From Dicyema japonicum (taxonomy: Eukaryota; Dicyemida; Rhombozoa; Dicyemidae), in assembly GCA_011109175.1 (NCBI GenBank), contig RDEW01000015.1, positions 672,938 to 736,937 of the forward strand: a stretch of DNA of 64,000 nt, written 5' to 3'. The position numbers and the translations under genes are program-made. Under the pieces are notes generated by a model, which did not search any database, was not told the origin of the DNA, and saw only the letters and a list, made by a program, of their open reading frames with translations. Shown here one piece after another: positions 34,108 to 45,959 of the stretch (the first letter of the stretch is position 1; each line of letters opens with the position of its first letter).

Positions 34108-35617
34108 TTAGTACCCCAAACCTATCTGGCAGATCGCTTTTCGTTTTAAAAAAGGATAATTGGTGTAAAATATTATTCCATTTCTTAGCAGAAGTGTTCC
34201 TCTGAATTGTAGGAAGTTACCAATGTAGTATTCGTCTCTCATATCGTATTTCCCTTTATATCTCTGACATATGGATATGAGAATTTCTAGTTCAGGCATA
34301 GTTTCTATATTCGCTAGTATCCACTCATTTTTTTCACACTCTTGTCTTTGATCTTCGATACTTCTCGGTACCTCCAAAATGAAGAAACACTTTGATCGAA
34401 TACAATAAGAATTATCTACTTTATAGTGACTCTTACCTTTTGGATTCGGAGTCGTTCTAAAATAACCTCAAAAATACCTTGGGGGTAGATCCAAATTCTG
34501 GATGTAGTGAGGAGGGTGAGGATCAGATCTACTCTGGGATTCTATAATTCAATATTATGAATACTCTGACAGATGGGGTAACATACACAAAGCAATCATT
34601 TAATGTTATAACCCCATTTCTAGTATATGCACATCCACCGGTGCGACTGAGAAGGTGGTAACATTTACCAGAGTTGATTAAATCTGAAATGAAGTACTAT
34701 ACTTACTGCTTAATAAACTCAAAACAATGTTATCGATGTCCGCCAATTTCCACCCGTAGATTCTTGAACAGATTGTTTTCACTTCTCCGTGAAAAGCCGA
34801 GTAGTTGAAAATGGCATAGCATATCCCCTTACTGCATCTCTGGGACCTGATTTTACTCAGAAGGCAAACTATCATTTTTCACGTACAAACAGTGCCAGTT
34901 ATCTGTGTCCAATTGAGGGATATTTCTTATCGTATCTATTGAATAAATGTTATTTTGAATTCCAGGACTTTATATAAGAACCCACATGACCCGTTAAAAT
35001 TTAAGACAGCAGACATTATGCAGTTCTGGCAACCGGTAACGTGTCTAAGGCCGAGCAGGTGGAGCAGTTCGTGGACTAGAGTAATTGCATTCTGTTGCAA
35101 CTTGGGGTTGTCTAAAATAAGGTTGATTTGTCACTTCATATGACGTATATATGACAACTGTCCTGCAGTGTGCAAACTGCTTTAACAGACGCATATCCGA
35201 GAATAACATTTCCTGAATTACTCAAAACATGCTGAGATCTACGGATTAGAAAACTATAGTCTACGTGAAAAACACGTATGCGTCATAATTCTTGTGTTTC
35301 GCATTTTGGTCGACATAAGCTTGTCGACTGCCAAAAGACTTGAAGTCTACTTTTCTGCTATCGACTAGAACAATTTCGTTAACAACGACGATTTATATCA
35401 AACGTATCAAAATACTTTTAGTTGACTATAAGACTACTTGTTGGGTTTCATGCACTAAGGCAAATGTTTGCTTGACCAATTCCTAGTTATCATGGAAGAC
35501 TCTCATCTTTATGCTAAGACATGATTATACCAGAAAAGAGTCAATATAGACTCCCAATTCTAAGGTTTTCTTTTGACAGCTTATAAGGGTCAACAAGCAA
35601 ATGAGGAGAGAATTCAT
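34108..35617 (-). CDS. Probable secreted reprolysin-like metalloprotease with C-type-lectin-like C-terminal part
   Basis: The start at 35617 gives a signal peptide (MNSLLICLLTLISC), then TLELGVYIDSFL. Successive microintrons (35507-35530, 24 nt; 35483-35500, 18 nt; 35415-35437, 23 nt; 35239-35264, 26 nt) yield ELVKQTFALVHETQQYFDTF, VVVNEIVLVDSRKVDFKSFG, YDAYVFFTSQHVLSNSGNVI and LGYASVKAVCTLQDSCHIY. Then comes the zinc site ITLVHELLHLLGLRH (HExxHxxGxxH, 35041-35073) and a Met-turn CIMSAV. This order fits ADAM/reprolysin catalytic domains. Further exons, joined by introns such as 34968-34990 and GTAAGT...CAG at 34684-34706, read GICYAIFNYSAFHGEVKTIC, YGWKLADID, NDCFVYVTPSVR, and later SKCFFILEVPRSIEDQRQEC, WILANIETMPELEI, YYIGNFLQFRG, resembling C-type lectin folds. 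Two junctions are unresolved and one frame change (after FDIN) is unexplained. It could be two genes. Confidence 0.55.
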
Positions 35618-35689
35618 TAATTTTCTCAGAATATTTTATTGAAATCTATTGTCAGTTTCTGGTTTTTTAATTAAATATAAAATTAACTA

Positions 35690-36405
35690 AAAAACTTACA
35701 ATTTGCTAGAATTTCATAAAATTTCTAATAAACAGAAAAAATCTATGAATTATTGTAGAGCGAATTTTGTCTATAAAGTCAAAAATTTATATGTTCTTTA
35801 AAATTGTCTAAAACTATAAAAATGTGATTTTTAATCAAAAATAATATATAAATCAAAAGTTATAAAGTTAAAAGTCAAAATTTTGGGTAATATCAAAAAA
35901 GGTCAAAATTTAATTTTTTAGGTCAGTAAAGTCAAAATTTTTATTGATTTTTGATTTATTAACTTTTAGAGTTTTTTAATAAAATACTTATCATCAACTG
36001 TTATGCCGCATTCAAATCAGGAAGGTCGTTGAAAAGATTAAGACTGTTATTAGAAATATTCTGGTGAATTTTCTATCAACTCACGAATTTTCACAACAAC
36101 AGCTTTTTATTGAGTCTTTTGTCTAAAAAACATTTCAAACTAACAAGTTTATCATTTTTATTACTATTTCACAGATGCTACTGTAAAATTATCTGATTTT
36201 CTCATTCCATTCACTTTCTCTACGATCAATGAGGTCACTAATGCTTAGTCGGATTTGATTTTCCTTTCATTTCACAAAACTTGTTTGAGGGTATTAAGAT
36301 TTCGATTTACTTACTTCGATGTAAAAGTTTAGAAAATTAATGCAAAGGTAACTTACCGAAGCTTTTTTGAGTTTTTAAATGCATTTATTATAGATTTAGA
36401 AATGT
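35690..36405 (+). repeat. AT-rich dispersed repeat R, copy 2
   Basis: The fullest copy of repeat R. It matches the reverse complement of 10040-10560 and of 11990-12130. It ends where family C element 3 begins, and starts just upstream of the metalloprotease gene. No ORF or terminal repeats seen. Confidence 0.7.
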
Positions 36406-36419
36406 TGGTTTAATCTAAC

Positions 36420-38665
36420 ATATTTTTGCCATTTGCTGACGGCAATAGGAGAGAGTTGTAACAGTTTTTTCGTATTGACTGACATCCGATTTTCTTAAAC
36501 CACTCGACTAGTCGATCCATGTGGTGTTGTATTCTTTCCGTCGCTGTTTGGGTGTTCTGATCCCATGAGGCTAAGACGATATCGTCTGCATAAGCCAGAA
36601 GCAGGTCGTCTTCTCCATTCGGCGTCGGAATGTCAGCCGTAAACAGGTTTAATAGTAATGGTGATAGCGACGATTCCTAAGGTACTCCATTGGGAATAAA
36701 CGGGAGACAAAATGAATGTTTCCAATGCACACTCTACCTCTTCGTACGCTAAGGAAGTTCATTAGCCAGCGTTTGAGGTTTTCAGGGATATCTGATTGGT
36801 AAATTTTCCATGTTAAGTTCTTCCTCGGCATAGAGTCGTAAGCTTTGTGGACGTTTTTGAGCATGTTATGACATAGTTTTCTGGTGTCTTGGCTTTCACA
36901 GAAATCCAGAGCGAATCAAGTTAGTCAGAGATGTGAGAAAGCTCGTTGTGGACCAATCCTTTTTGAAACCATGCTGGAATGGTTTATCAGGAGTTTTTTC
37001 ACTGATTTTTGCGAGGATCAGCTTTTCCAGAATTTTTGACATGGAGCATAAGAGAAAATAGGCCTGAAGGAAGCTGAGTCTTTTTTCGGTTTTCCTGGCT
37101 TCAATACTGGGCGAATGTTTGCAAATTTCCATATCGTTGGGATTGAGTTATAATTAATCGATCAGTTGTAGATTTTGGTCAGGGTACTGATTCCCTCATT
37201 TCCTAGGTTTTTCAGGAGGATTATGGGAATTCCGTCTTGACCATGTGAATTGTCACTTTTGTTTGGCTTAGGAATGCCATTACCTCCCTTTCCGTGAAAT
37301 AATTTAATTCATCCCTTTTCGGTTTCTTAGCGGCGGTTTGGGTGGGTTAGTCCATTTGTGGTTTTGTGAAAGATTTTCGCATAGTATTTATTATGGCGTT
37401 TAGGTCCTTTTGGCTGAATTCGTCAATTACGGGTGTCTTCTCATCCACCTTCGAGATATTTCGAATTGTCTTCCAGATTTCTGATGTTGACCGGCTACGA
37501 TTTAATGACGTAAAGACCATCTTCCATTTAGCTCTTTGTATTTTGAATTCATTGGCTTTTATTTTCTCGTTCAGCACTTTTAGACGGATCCTTGCTTCGG
37601 AGGAACAGATCCCTGCTTTTTTTGTGACGGTTTCGTTCCTTGACCAGAGCCTTTTTTTTACTCTCTCGTGTAAGCGACAAATCTTTTAGGGACAGCCATT
37701 GTTCTTGCTTCCAGGATGACTTTGTTGACGTAGGCGACCACTATATCGAGGGAGTTAAAGTTTTCCAGCTGTATGTTAGCCAAATGTTGGTCTGTATCGG
37801 AATAATTGCCAATTTGCAAGATTGTATATGCAGGTTTCTTTTTTCCACTGGTAATTTCGCTTTTGATTTTTAACAGAATAGAGTTATGATCACTTTGGGT
37901 GTCGTAGATGACGGACCAATTAATTGTTGTTGAAAGCTGTGGTGAACAGAGTTTGATATCTGGGGAGGTTGGATTGTCAGAGTTTCTTTGAGGTGTTCTC
38001 GTGCTTTTTGATGGGTCATTGATGATTGCCAGACTGCGTCAACAGCAAATTTCCTCTTGTATCTGCAGACTGATTAGTTCCAAATCTCCAGTGCTAATAA
38101 GTCCGGCATAGTGTAATGTTTAGGACATGAGCCCGGAGGAGGAATATACATGTTTACAAAGTCTTTATTTTGTTGTGCCAACAGATTTTCCGATTGTCTC
38201 CGTGGTTTTATCATTCCCCAAAAGTTTCTTCGCTTCGAGTGTATGGTCCTCATACTTTATGCCTTTTCTGATTAATGTAGGTTGTCCTCCTCCATGTTTC
38301 TTAGTGCGATCGTATTATGTTGTATCCGGGAAAGAGGGCGCAGTATCTTTTGCAGATAGCTTCGATTCTTGGATGAGCACAGCTTTAAGTTTATCAATCA
38401 GAGTTATAAGTTCAATAATTTTGTTTTTATTCCGTTCACATCAGTTGTATAACACAGTTGTACATTTGTTTTATAACGGAGATCCGATTCTTTGACTTGT
38501 GTGGGTTGCGAATCCGAGAAGCTGTAGCCAGACCAGTAATCCGTCGACCGTGGGCGACATGTACCCCCGGTGGAAGAGAGCTAATGGCTCTTTTTGGAAA
38601 TGCTTAAGGAGTATTTTGAGGGCCTCCAGAGTTGTTGCATCCGGTGAGCCACATAACGCCACGCT
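36420..38665 (-). pseudogene. Family C (CR1/jockey-like) element 3
   Basis: Minus strand. The start at about 38655 is ATG-TGG (MWLTGCNN; parallel frame TTLEALKILLKHFQK as in element 2). Then VNGIKTKI-like and LIQESKLS endonuclease pieces, linker (IWKTIRNISKVDEKTPVID), YFLLCSMSKILEKLILAKIS, HGFKKDWSTTSFL, YDSMPRKNLTWKIYQSDIPE, the box LLLAYADDIVLASWDQ near 36.58 kb, and a tail ending near 36.42 kb. Multiple frameshifts. Its 5' end abuts a family D copy that it may have interrupted. Confidence 0.78.
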
Positions 38666-40021
38666 AAATCTTATAGATGAAGTTATTCTTAAGATGATAA
38701 AACAAGTCAATTTATATTTCAATTCTGTTGGTCTCGAAAAGAACTTGATCGGCTACTAATTCTGTTGTTATCAAATGAAGCTAACGTAATTGATGGAATT
38801 GATGGATATAGTGGGTGTATTGGAAGGCCCATCTGGGCAAATTAACAAGGCAGACGTGCTAAAACAATATTTTCTGAAGTATGCCAAAAATTAGTAAACA
38901 CTAAATTGAACTCGGTCAACCTTTTTAAAGCAATTCACAAAGAGAAAACTTAAAGAAACAAATAAGTATGAAAAGTCTTCATTCGCAAGAAAACCTAGCG
39001 GAAAAATTTGTAAACACTGAATTTTCATCTCTGTGGCTAGCAAAAGGGAACAATTCTCCAAAATCGGAAACCTTGTTCTGTTTAGTCCAGGACAGAAATC
39101 TCTTCATTGGAGAACGGAACAAGATTTGCACCTTGTGTAAAAAATGGAAGAAAACCGTCAATCATTGTGCTTCAAGATGTCGCAAAATGTTGCACGGAGA
39201 TTACGTCAGAAGACATAATGAAGTCGTACGATGCCTTCACTTTTATTTTTGCAAAGAATACGGTCTCAAATACGAAAAAAGATTAAAAACCCACTCAATG
39301 CAAACAATTTTGATAATGGTTCGGTAGAGATTAGAGTAATACTTTCATCAAAACCAATATATACATTGAACACAAGTCTGATTTATTCATCTATGATAAA
39401 AAGAGAAATCAAATACTGTTGGTTAAAGTGGGTATAACATCGACCCAAAATCTTTAACAAGTAGAATTCGAAAAATTGAGAATGTATGACCTTTTATCGA
39501 AAGAACTGGAATAAATACACCATGCGAAAGTGAGGATTGTCCATAGTACTGACTTGGGGAGGATTGGTAATCTCACATTCGTGGGAACATTCCAGATTTC
39601 TAACATAAGCGAAAGAACCTTTACGTATTTTCAATCATTGGTTATACGTAAATCTTTTGAGTCGATGAATGTTTTATACAGGAATAAGACGGGTTTTATG
39701 GAAAGAACTAAAGAGATAAAGAAGGAATTGAATAATATCTATACGAGAATGGATAACAAAGACTCTCAAGACGACGGAACATATAACCTAGACTGTTCAG
39801 AACCGAAATTTGTAGATGATCTAGAAGTTATTACCACGTACATAAATTATTTAAGAAATATTTTTTTATTTAAAAATCATAGTTTTAATGAGATCCCTGA
39901 AATTAATAAGTATTTACAAGATTTTCTAAATTTGCCTTTCTTTTCGTATGTGCAATCCTTATATCTCCTCTTTTTTGATAAAACTTTGATCAATCCTGCA
40001 GGTTCAGTAATGAAGAAATAA
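38660..40021 (+). pseudogene. Family D (R2/R4-like) element
   Basis: Reads DEVILKMIKQVNLYFNSVGL near 38.7 kb, TKLNSVNLFKAIH, then FSSLWLAKGNNSPKSETLFC, LVQDRNLFIGERNKICTLCK, WKKTVNHCASRCRKML, GDYVRRHNEVVRCLHF, a KSDLFIYDKKRNQ core, LVKVGIT, and a tail FQSLVIRKSFESMNVLYRNK. The C..C...H...C...RHNEV segment is the zinc knuckle before the restriction-like endonuclease. The LTWD segment is altered. Stops and shifts present. Confidence 0.75.
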
Positions 40022-40029
40022 TAAAGTGA

Positions 40030-40480
40030 CTAAAAATTATACATGCCCACAAGAGGCAATTTCTTTTTATTCTGTTCTTTATCTTTTCTTGTTCCACAAG
40101 ACTTGCGTCATGTTATTCAATTATATTTTCGTCAATGTTTATCAGCAGTAGTTGTAGAATTAAGTATATTCTCGAAGCCTATCCGATGTGATGACTTCAT
40201 TTCTTAGCTATAATGACTTCATAAATCTAAATTGAGGATACTCCAGAAATATATTCATCTTTATAGGTTCTAACTTTTTTGAATCAGACTCATCACGAAG
40301 TATTTATTACAAATCACGCTAATAATTTTAAATAAATTATTATTATTGAAACAGGACTGGATGTCATATACAAACAGCTCATCGAGTCTAAAATAGGATA
40401 CGCATGTAATGTCGGGTATCTAACCTTGCAGCAACGAATTTGGACAAAATCTGCAACATTTAAGTAAAGGCAGCATACCT
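40030..40480. other. No gene recognised
   Basis: AT-rich intergenic sequence between two oppositely oriented family D copies; nothing supported. Confidence 0.4.
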
Positions 40481-41720
40481 ACTAAGGAAATCTTCCCGTG
40501 TGGAAATCATGCTCAGAAACTTTGAAAATATGATAGAAGCGACTGGAACAGTACCCCTGCGAAGGACTCGAATATGTGGACCCCGTCCATATTAGAATTG
40601 CGCAGGAACGCAGTCGGAACACCGAGAAAAGATGCGAAAACTGTTGAGGGAGGTCGGTGCACAAAAATATCAGGTTTATTGTATTGGACTTTTGATTCTG
40701 TCAAAATCGACGTGTCAACTTTAATTTCGACATTTTGATTCGTCAATATAGACTGAACCGAATGTCCTTTCAATTTTCTGCTTCTTTTGATTCCATAAAT
40801 TCGACAAAGATGAAGATGGATGCACTTTACCACTTCATTATGTCTTCGGAGATAATCACTATTTAGCATTTTACCACACTGAGTTGACAAATGATCAACA
40901 GTTTTCTTGCTTTTTTTACAATGGTTGCATAATGACCCCGTGTGTACAAAAAACAAATTCCTATCTTGCAAAAGCTTCGCTCCGTGGGCCGTTATTTCTT
41001 TGGATTATCCATTCCGAGGAAGTATATAGCTCGACATTTGTTTCATCAATACATTTGAACATAATTGAATGTAGTGTTCTGCAATAAATTTTATTTAATA
41101 AATATTTTTCAGAGTGTCCTTGAGGGAGTTAATATCCATGCTTTCCCTGTGGCAATTGCATATTTAGAGACAAGAAATCCTGCGATTGTAGCCAAGTGCC
41201 ATTTTTTTGTTTTTATTACTCGCAGAATCCCCGACCTTCGCAACACACAGTCGACTGTTTTTCCAAACTTTTAGGGAACTGGAAAAGATTAATTCGCTCT
41301 TTAATGAAATCGAGGAAATTCCTCTTCCAAAAGTCTTCCTGTCCAAATACAGCCTCTCTTTATTTGCAGGTTTGAGGTGCAACTTGAGTGACGTAAGCAG
41401 TTGCGTATTTGTTGGTCAAAATCATCAAATTCGTATAAGGTTCAATATTAATTAATCCAATATAATAGTTATAGGGACATTGAGAGTTCATTTATTGCGC
41501 GAAATAAGTTACAGAATTTAACTTTGTTTTTGAAAGTATGGTTATTCTCTTCTTAACATTTTCAAGTATGGACTCCATAACTTTGCTTTAAGAACATTAC
41601 TTCCCTCGTCTTCAAAAACACTCAAATATCGATATCCACTGACTCCTTCCAGAGTCTCACAACATGATAGCGATTTAGCATTAGAAAGTGACTTTTCCGA
41701 ATTCGAACAACTTCACATAT
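40480..41720 (-). pseudogene. Family D element, near-identical to the 22.8-23.6 kb copy
   Basis: Minus strand. SGYRYLSVFEDEGSNVLKAK near 41.6 kb, LKPANKERLYLDRKTFGRGI at 41.38 kb, then QDRNLFFVHTGSLCNHCKKS, KKTVDHLSTQCGKMLNSDYL, RRHNEVVKCIHLHLC, GHSVQSILTNQNVEIKVDTS and NKPDIFVH at 40.67 kb. There the frame leaves the family sequence (RPPSTVFASFLGVPTAFLRN) and ends at 40513. It retains the CCHC segment that the other copy has lost. Confidence 0.78.
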
Positions 41721-42059
41721 GGGATCCCTCCAGTAAAGTTGGTGGGTTGCAGTCGTATAAACCCCTCCAGTGGAGTGGGGAAGACAAAATGATCCTTTTT
41801 CGCTGCGCCACCTGAGACAGATCACAATAATCTGAAGAATATATTAGAAATTAAATAAAATTAATTTAAGATTAACGTCAGAAATAAATTAACTAATGAG
41901 GGACTCCTTCTATGTTATCCTCCCTAGCACATTCTCCTCTTTTTTGCCCAACCCGACCAATAACACAGATTCATCCTGAATAACATCTAAAGTCTTCGTT
42001 GTCCCAATTTGTCCATTCTGTTCCTCTCCAAGGTGGCATATTTGGCTCGTTAGTCCTTC

Positions 42060-42480
42060 TCTAATGGTAACGTCCATCAATCCTTCTTCAAGAGTCCATA
42101 TTTGTGTTCTACTCGCATGCTCTCCAAGGTTTTCCTGATCACTTGAGATTGAATGTACGATCTTATAGGACTCTCCACATTAATCGAAGCATGGTGATGT
42201 TCATAAAACCTTGATACCATCCCAGGTAAGCAGTATTGGCACAATGTTAACCTTAGCATTATGTATTAGTCCCAGTTCACTTGCAAGCAGGTCATATTTG
42301 TGCAGTTTTCCATTTCGACTTGCTTTAATGACTGCTGGAAAGTGATGCCAATCTCAATAAGTGTAATCATGTCTTAATCGAGAACAAATATATCAGGCTA
42401 GTTATGCTCAATATTTGTCTCGGTATAATTGTGCTGTCCACACAAATTTCAACATTGTCTCTGACAGTGCGAATCTCTAC
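42060..42480 (-). pseudogene. Family D C-terminal fragment
   Basis: The minus strand reads NVEICVDSTI, PDIFVLD, TLIEIGITFQQSLKQVEMEN, then CLPGMVSRFYEHHHASINVE, RSYIQSQVIRKTLESMRVEH, KYGLLKKD. The LTWDGMVSR motif is shifted. 5'-truncated. Confidence 0.65.
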
Positions 42481-42489
42481 AGGGCAAAT

Positions 42490-43010
42490 GCATAGGACAG
42501 TGATATATTCAAATTATAAAGAGTTAATAAATTAAATCAAGAATAAAAACACGTAAGTCGAGACTGACAATCGAGGCAGCTTAAGGTTAGAATGTCATGA
42601 AAATGGTTATGTGTTCAATTCCCATCATGGTCACTTAGTCGAAAGTTCTCTTTCTATGCTATCCCTTTCTTCCTTTGTTCAAATACCGTGGCGTTATGTG
42701 ATCTCTCTCAGGGACGTCTGTTCAGGACGGTGTTTCCACAACTGTGGTTATAAACTCGTTTCTGTAATTTAAAAAAATCGTTCTTCAGTGACTGGGAACA
42801 TAAAAACTGGACATAATTAGTAGTTGACTGAGAACCTTCTATGTGTATCAGGGAATAGTATCTAAAATGTAATATAGCATTGGAAACCATTCAGTTGTAA
42901 TTTTATAACCTCAAATTAATATTATAAACAATTAATTTTGCAATTATTTCGTGAACTTTAATGACACGACAAATTTTGAGTATATAAACAAAAATTCGCT
43001 TATTTTAAGA
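42490..43010. other. No gene recognised
   Basis: AT-rich; a weak B-box-like GTTCAATTCCC near 42.61 kb, otherwise nothing supported. Confidence 0.4.
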
Positions 43011-43011
43011 A

Positions 43012-43194
43012 ATGCAGAATTCACTAAATGAAAAAAAATCGAAATGGATCCAATTCATGAGCAAAATAAGTCCAGAATATTACTCAGCATATTTGGGATC
43101 AGCTTTATTCTATTTTGGTGCAAAAGGAAACTTTGTAAACAACCATCAAAGCATGGGTACCATTGTATTCTCAATTGTTTGCGTTGAAGGCTAA
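43012..43194 (+). CDS. Uncertain small ORF, 60 codons
   Basis: MQNSLNEKKSKWIQFMSKIS then PEYYSAYLGSALFYFGAKGN, ending FSIVCVEG. It has a charged start and two hydrophobic stretches that could be membrane segments. No family recognised; the real gene may include microintrons or not exist. Confidence 0.25.
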   Translation: MQNSLNEKKSKWIQFMSKISPEYYSAYLGSALFYFGAKGNFVNNHQSMGTIVFSIVCVEG

Positions 43195-43293
43195 AAGCGA
43201 GGTTTCAAACAATATCCACATAAAATTTTCTTAGTCATATAAAAATGTCCTAAAATGCAAATCTAACCATGTTAGTAGGGTATTAAGATAAAT

Positions 43294-43535
43294 ATGCAAC
43301 CATCATGGACAAGAAATAGCCATGTTATCAATGTATTTCAGCAAAATAGACCAAATAGAGATTTGTTCTATTTTAACTAAGGATCATCTATCATCCGCTT
43401 CTTCCACAGTGGAAAACTAAAATAGGCACAAATGTGAAGTTTCCCGATAAAAAGATCATTCAATTTTCAAAGGTTCACAATACTAGAAAAACCAGGGGAA
43501 TATTCTTTATTCGAATTCCGATGATAATTCCATAA
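43294..43535 (+). CDS. Small two-exon hypothetical protein
   Basis: ATG at 43294: MQPSWTRNSHVINVFQQNRP, NRDL, a 17-nt GT...AG intron (43365-43381), then IIYHPLLPQWKTKIGTNVKF, PDKKIIQFSKVHNTRKTRGI, FFIRIPMIIP and TAA at 43533-43535. Basic, about 74 residues, not recognised. An adjacent open stretch (GKPIYLTHVGNKYEYYEIWI, about 43.6 kb) may be a further exon, but I found no legal splice to it. Confidence 0.35.
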
Positions 43536-44029
43536 ATATAAATCAATCTCGGAAATAAAGTCAATAAAGTTAAAAATAATGGAAAACCAATATACTTGAC
43601 TCATGTTGGTAATAAATATGAATATTATGAAATATGGATACATGAAGTTGAAATAATGTTCGAATATTAAGTGTTAGACGTCATCAGTTCATCAATTTAA
43701 ACGAATTCTGATTCCGCATATTGACATTATTTCAATTTCACTAAAACAGCTTTATTAAATTATTAACAGCATATAATGTCAAATCTTAGAAATAAAGTTG
43801 CTATATATGCTCGCCCGTTTAATTTAAAAATAGTGTATTTATTACAGCATATAATAATATATCAAGAGCAATACAAAAAGTAAATATGCTGAGGTGTAAT
43901 AGATATTCATATATTATGTGATTTTGGGTTCGCCACAATAAAATTATTATTAAAAACACTTCCGATAAAAAATTAAGTTGATTAAGTCTCCCTTGTGCCG
44001 TATTCAGAATCATCCTCTCCGTAAGTTTC

Positions 44030-44360
44030 GACTATGATCTTCTGTTGCTTGCTGATTTTTTATACTTTTTGCATAGGACACAATACCATTTATGCCCCCA
44101 CATTACATCGGCTGTAGACCTGCCTGTCCGAAATCTTTTTGGCCGGGGGATAGGAATTTGTTTACTTTGTTTTTTATCCAGTGTATTGCAATGTGGGATT
44201 GTGTTTTGCGTATGAAAGATAATAGAATTATTGGTCTCAGGTTGCAAAAGGATTTTTAGCTTTCCCAGGTTTTTAGTGGTATTAGGTATTATCATAATAT
44301 TCAAATCAAGGAAACACCAGAGGCTGCTTTTTGTATAGCAACGACTATTTCCTCTCACAT
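44030..44360 (-). pseudogene. Family B RT fragment
   Basis: Reads FRTGRSTADVMWGHKW, the conserved RT block seen at 57.3 kb (FRTGRSTADVVWSHKW), preceded by a degraded NLGKLK...LLSY-like stretch. No catalytic box. 5' and 3' ends missing. Confidence 0.6.
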
Positions 44361-45215
44361 TTTATTTTCTAGTTTTTTTGGTTAAGTTGTTTCTATTCCT
44401 CAGAGTTGTACTATATATACGATTGGTAGATTCACAACGTAGTTTCTACGTGTCATACAAAAGCGATACCTTTACGTTTCTCTGTATTCCATGAATTCTA
44501 TTTAGTATAGCCAAGCGACAAGTTTGTGATGACTGCTAGTTTCAAGTCTGCCATATGACCTCGAATTTTCCCTGAGTTCGGACTTGGGAGTTCCAATATC
44601 CCTTTGTCACCTCATCTAAACTATGAGAAAAGGAAAAAAAGGCCATGAAAATAATTAGAACTTTAGTGCAATAGAAAAACTTACAAATTCTGTGATTTCA
44701 AAACGACAGTTTATATTTCTCACAACTAAAAAAACTCAAACTTTGAAACGTAAACACATGAAACTTTCAGCGGTCTATTCGTCTTCATTTGATCACAAGT
44801 ATCTTAAAGAGAATGTGATGTAATTCATAGTGTCTGCTTATTTTATTTCAATGAGTAGTGATATAAGTGGGAGATCCTATTAAAATTCCAAAATTTCCGA
44901 TTTAGGTTATCTCTGCCAATTATTTCAATATTGAGAATTAAACATTATAAACTCCACCATATCACAGTCAGATAAGAGACCATTTCGTCTAATCTCGTGC
45001 AGATGACTAATTGAAAACCTAATTGAGAAATGAAAACCTGATAAAGCACTCTCGGAAAAAGACCTGATGTTAGTGGAGTGTTGAAGTTAGTGAGAAGAAC
45101 TTCGGTTACTGAGATTGATTGTTAATATATTTTAACTATTTTGAATCACAAGTTAATAAAATAGGTCATAAAACTGGGCTGCAGCAAAATACAGGAAAAA
45201 TATGAATTAAAATGG
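44360..45215. other. No gene recognised
   Basis: AT-rich; short coding-like bits near 44.5 kb on the minus strand could be more of the adjacent family B relic. Nothing else supported. Confidence 0.4.
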
Positions 45216-45370
45216 TTAATTGGTTGGGAGGTTGTGCTGATCCCCCTATTGATATTTAGCTTAACCATGGATGAAATCATGTCTTCCGTTTTCCCGTAAA
45301 CATGACGAGGTGTCAGACTCGGGAGATATCGGAAGCTTAAAATTAAGTGTCGGATACAAGAAGCTCCATC
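45215..45370 (+). repeat. SINE-like repeat, copy 4
   Basis: Contains TTGGTTGGGAGG, CCATGGATGAAATC and CATGACGAGGTGTCAGACTC then ATATCGGAAGC, in the same order as copies at 3.1 and 15.1 kb. Lacks a clear B box. Confidence 0.4.
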
Positions 45371-45950
45371 TATTTAATGCTTTCTTCATTAATTTCCAGA
45401 TCTTCTAGAATTAAGATTTATCCGGGATCGAATTAATTATTTCAGCGATGATATTCCTAAACAAATTGTTTCGGAATCAGCAATCATCTTGAATGTTTAA
45501 AACTTTCAATTGGTATTTCTCAATCGGAAATATTAAAGATTCTGATACCTGGATTGTAATCCATTTGCTTCCAAAATATAAGAGATAAAAATAATTTGAA
45601 AGTAGTGTTTGGATAATTAAAGAAACCGGTTATAACAAAAAGAAAATTGGTTAACTCAAACAGTGATGGGGATTTTACATGTGAATAGTATATCTCTGAT
45701 ACTGTTTATTTTGCGTTTCTAACCATTAAGTAGATTAATTAGAACGGAATCATCACTGACTATCTTTTAAATGTGATGAACATGGTTTGGCATAAATAAT
45801 AATGATTATAAGTTGTTCACAGAGGAACATAAATATTTCGCAATTTTGTAAACACCATAGTCTTGAATGATATGAAAAAACAGTGGTAGGGGGAATGAAA
45901 GAGCAAACTGAATTTGCAAGGCAGAAATTAATGCAAGGATTTCATTCCAA
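45370..45950. other. No gene recognised
   Basis: AT-rich, no supported feature. Confidence 0.4.
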
Positions 45951-45959
45951 GCATTAAAA

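Noticed and set aside
34955-35143. 62-codon plus-strand ORF containing PSRWSSSWTRV.
   Set aside because: It is the antisense shadow of the zinc-site exon of the metalloprotease gene.
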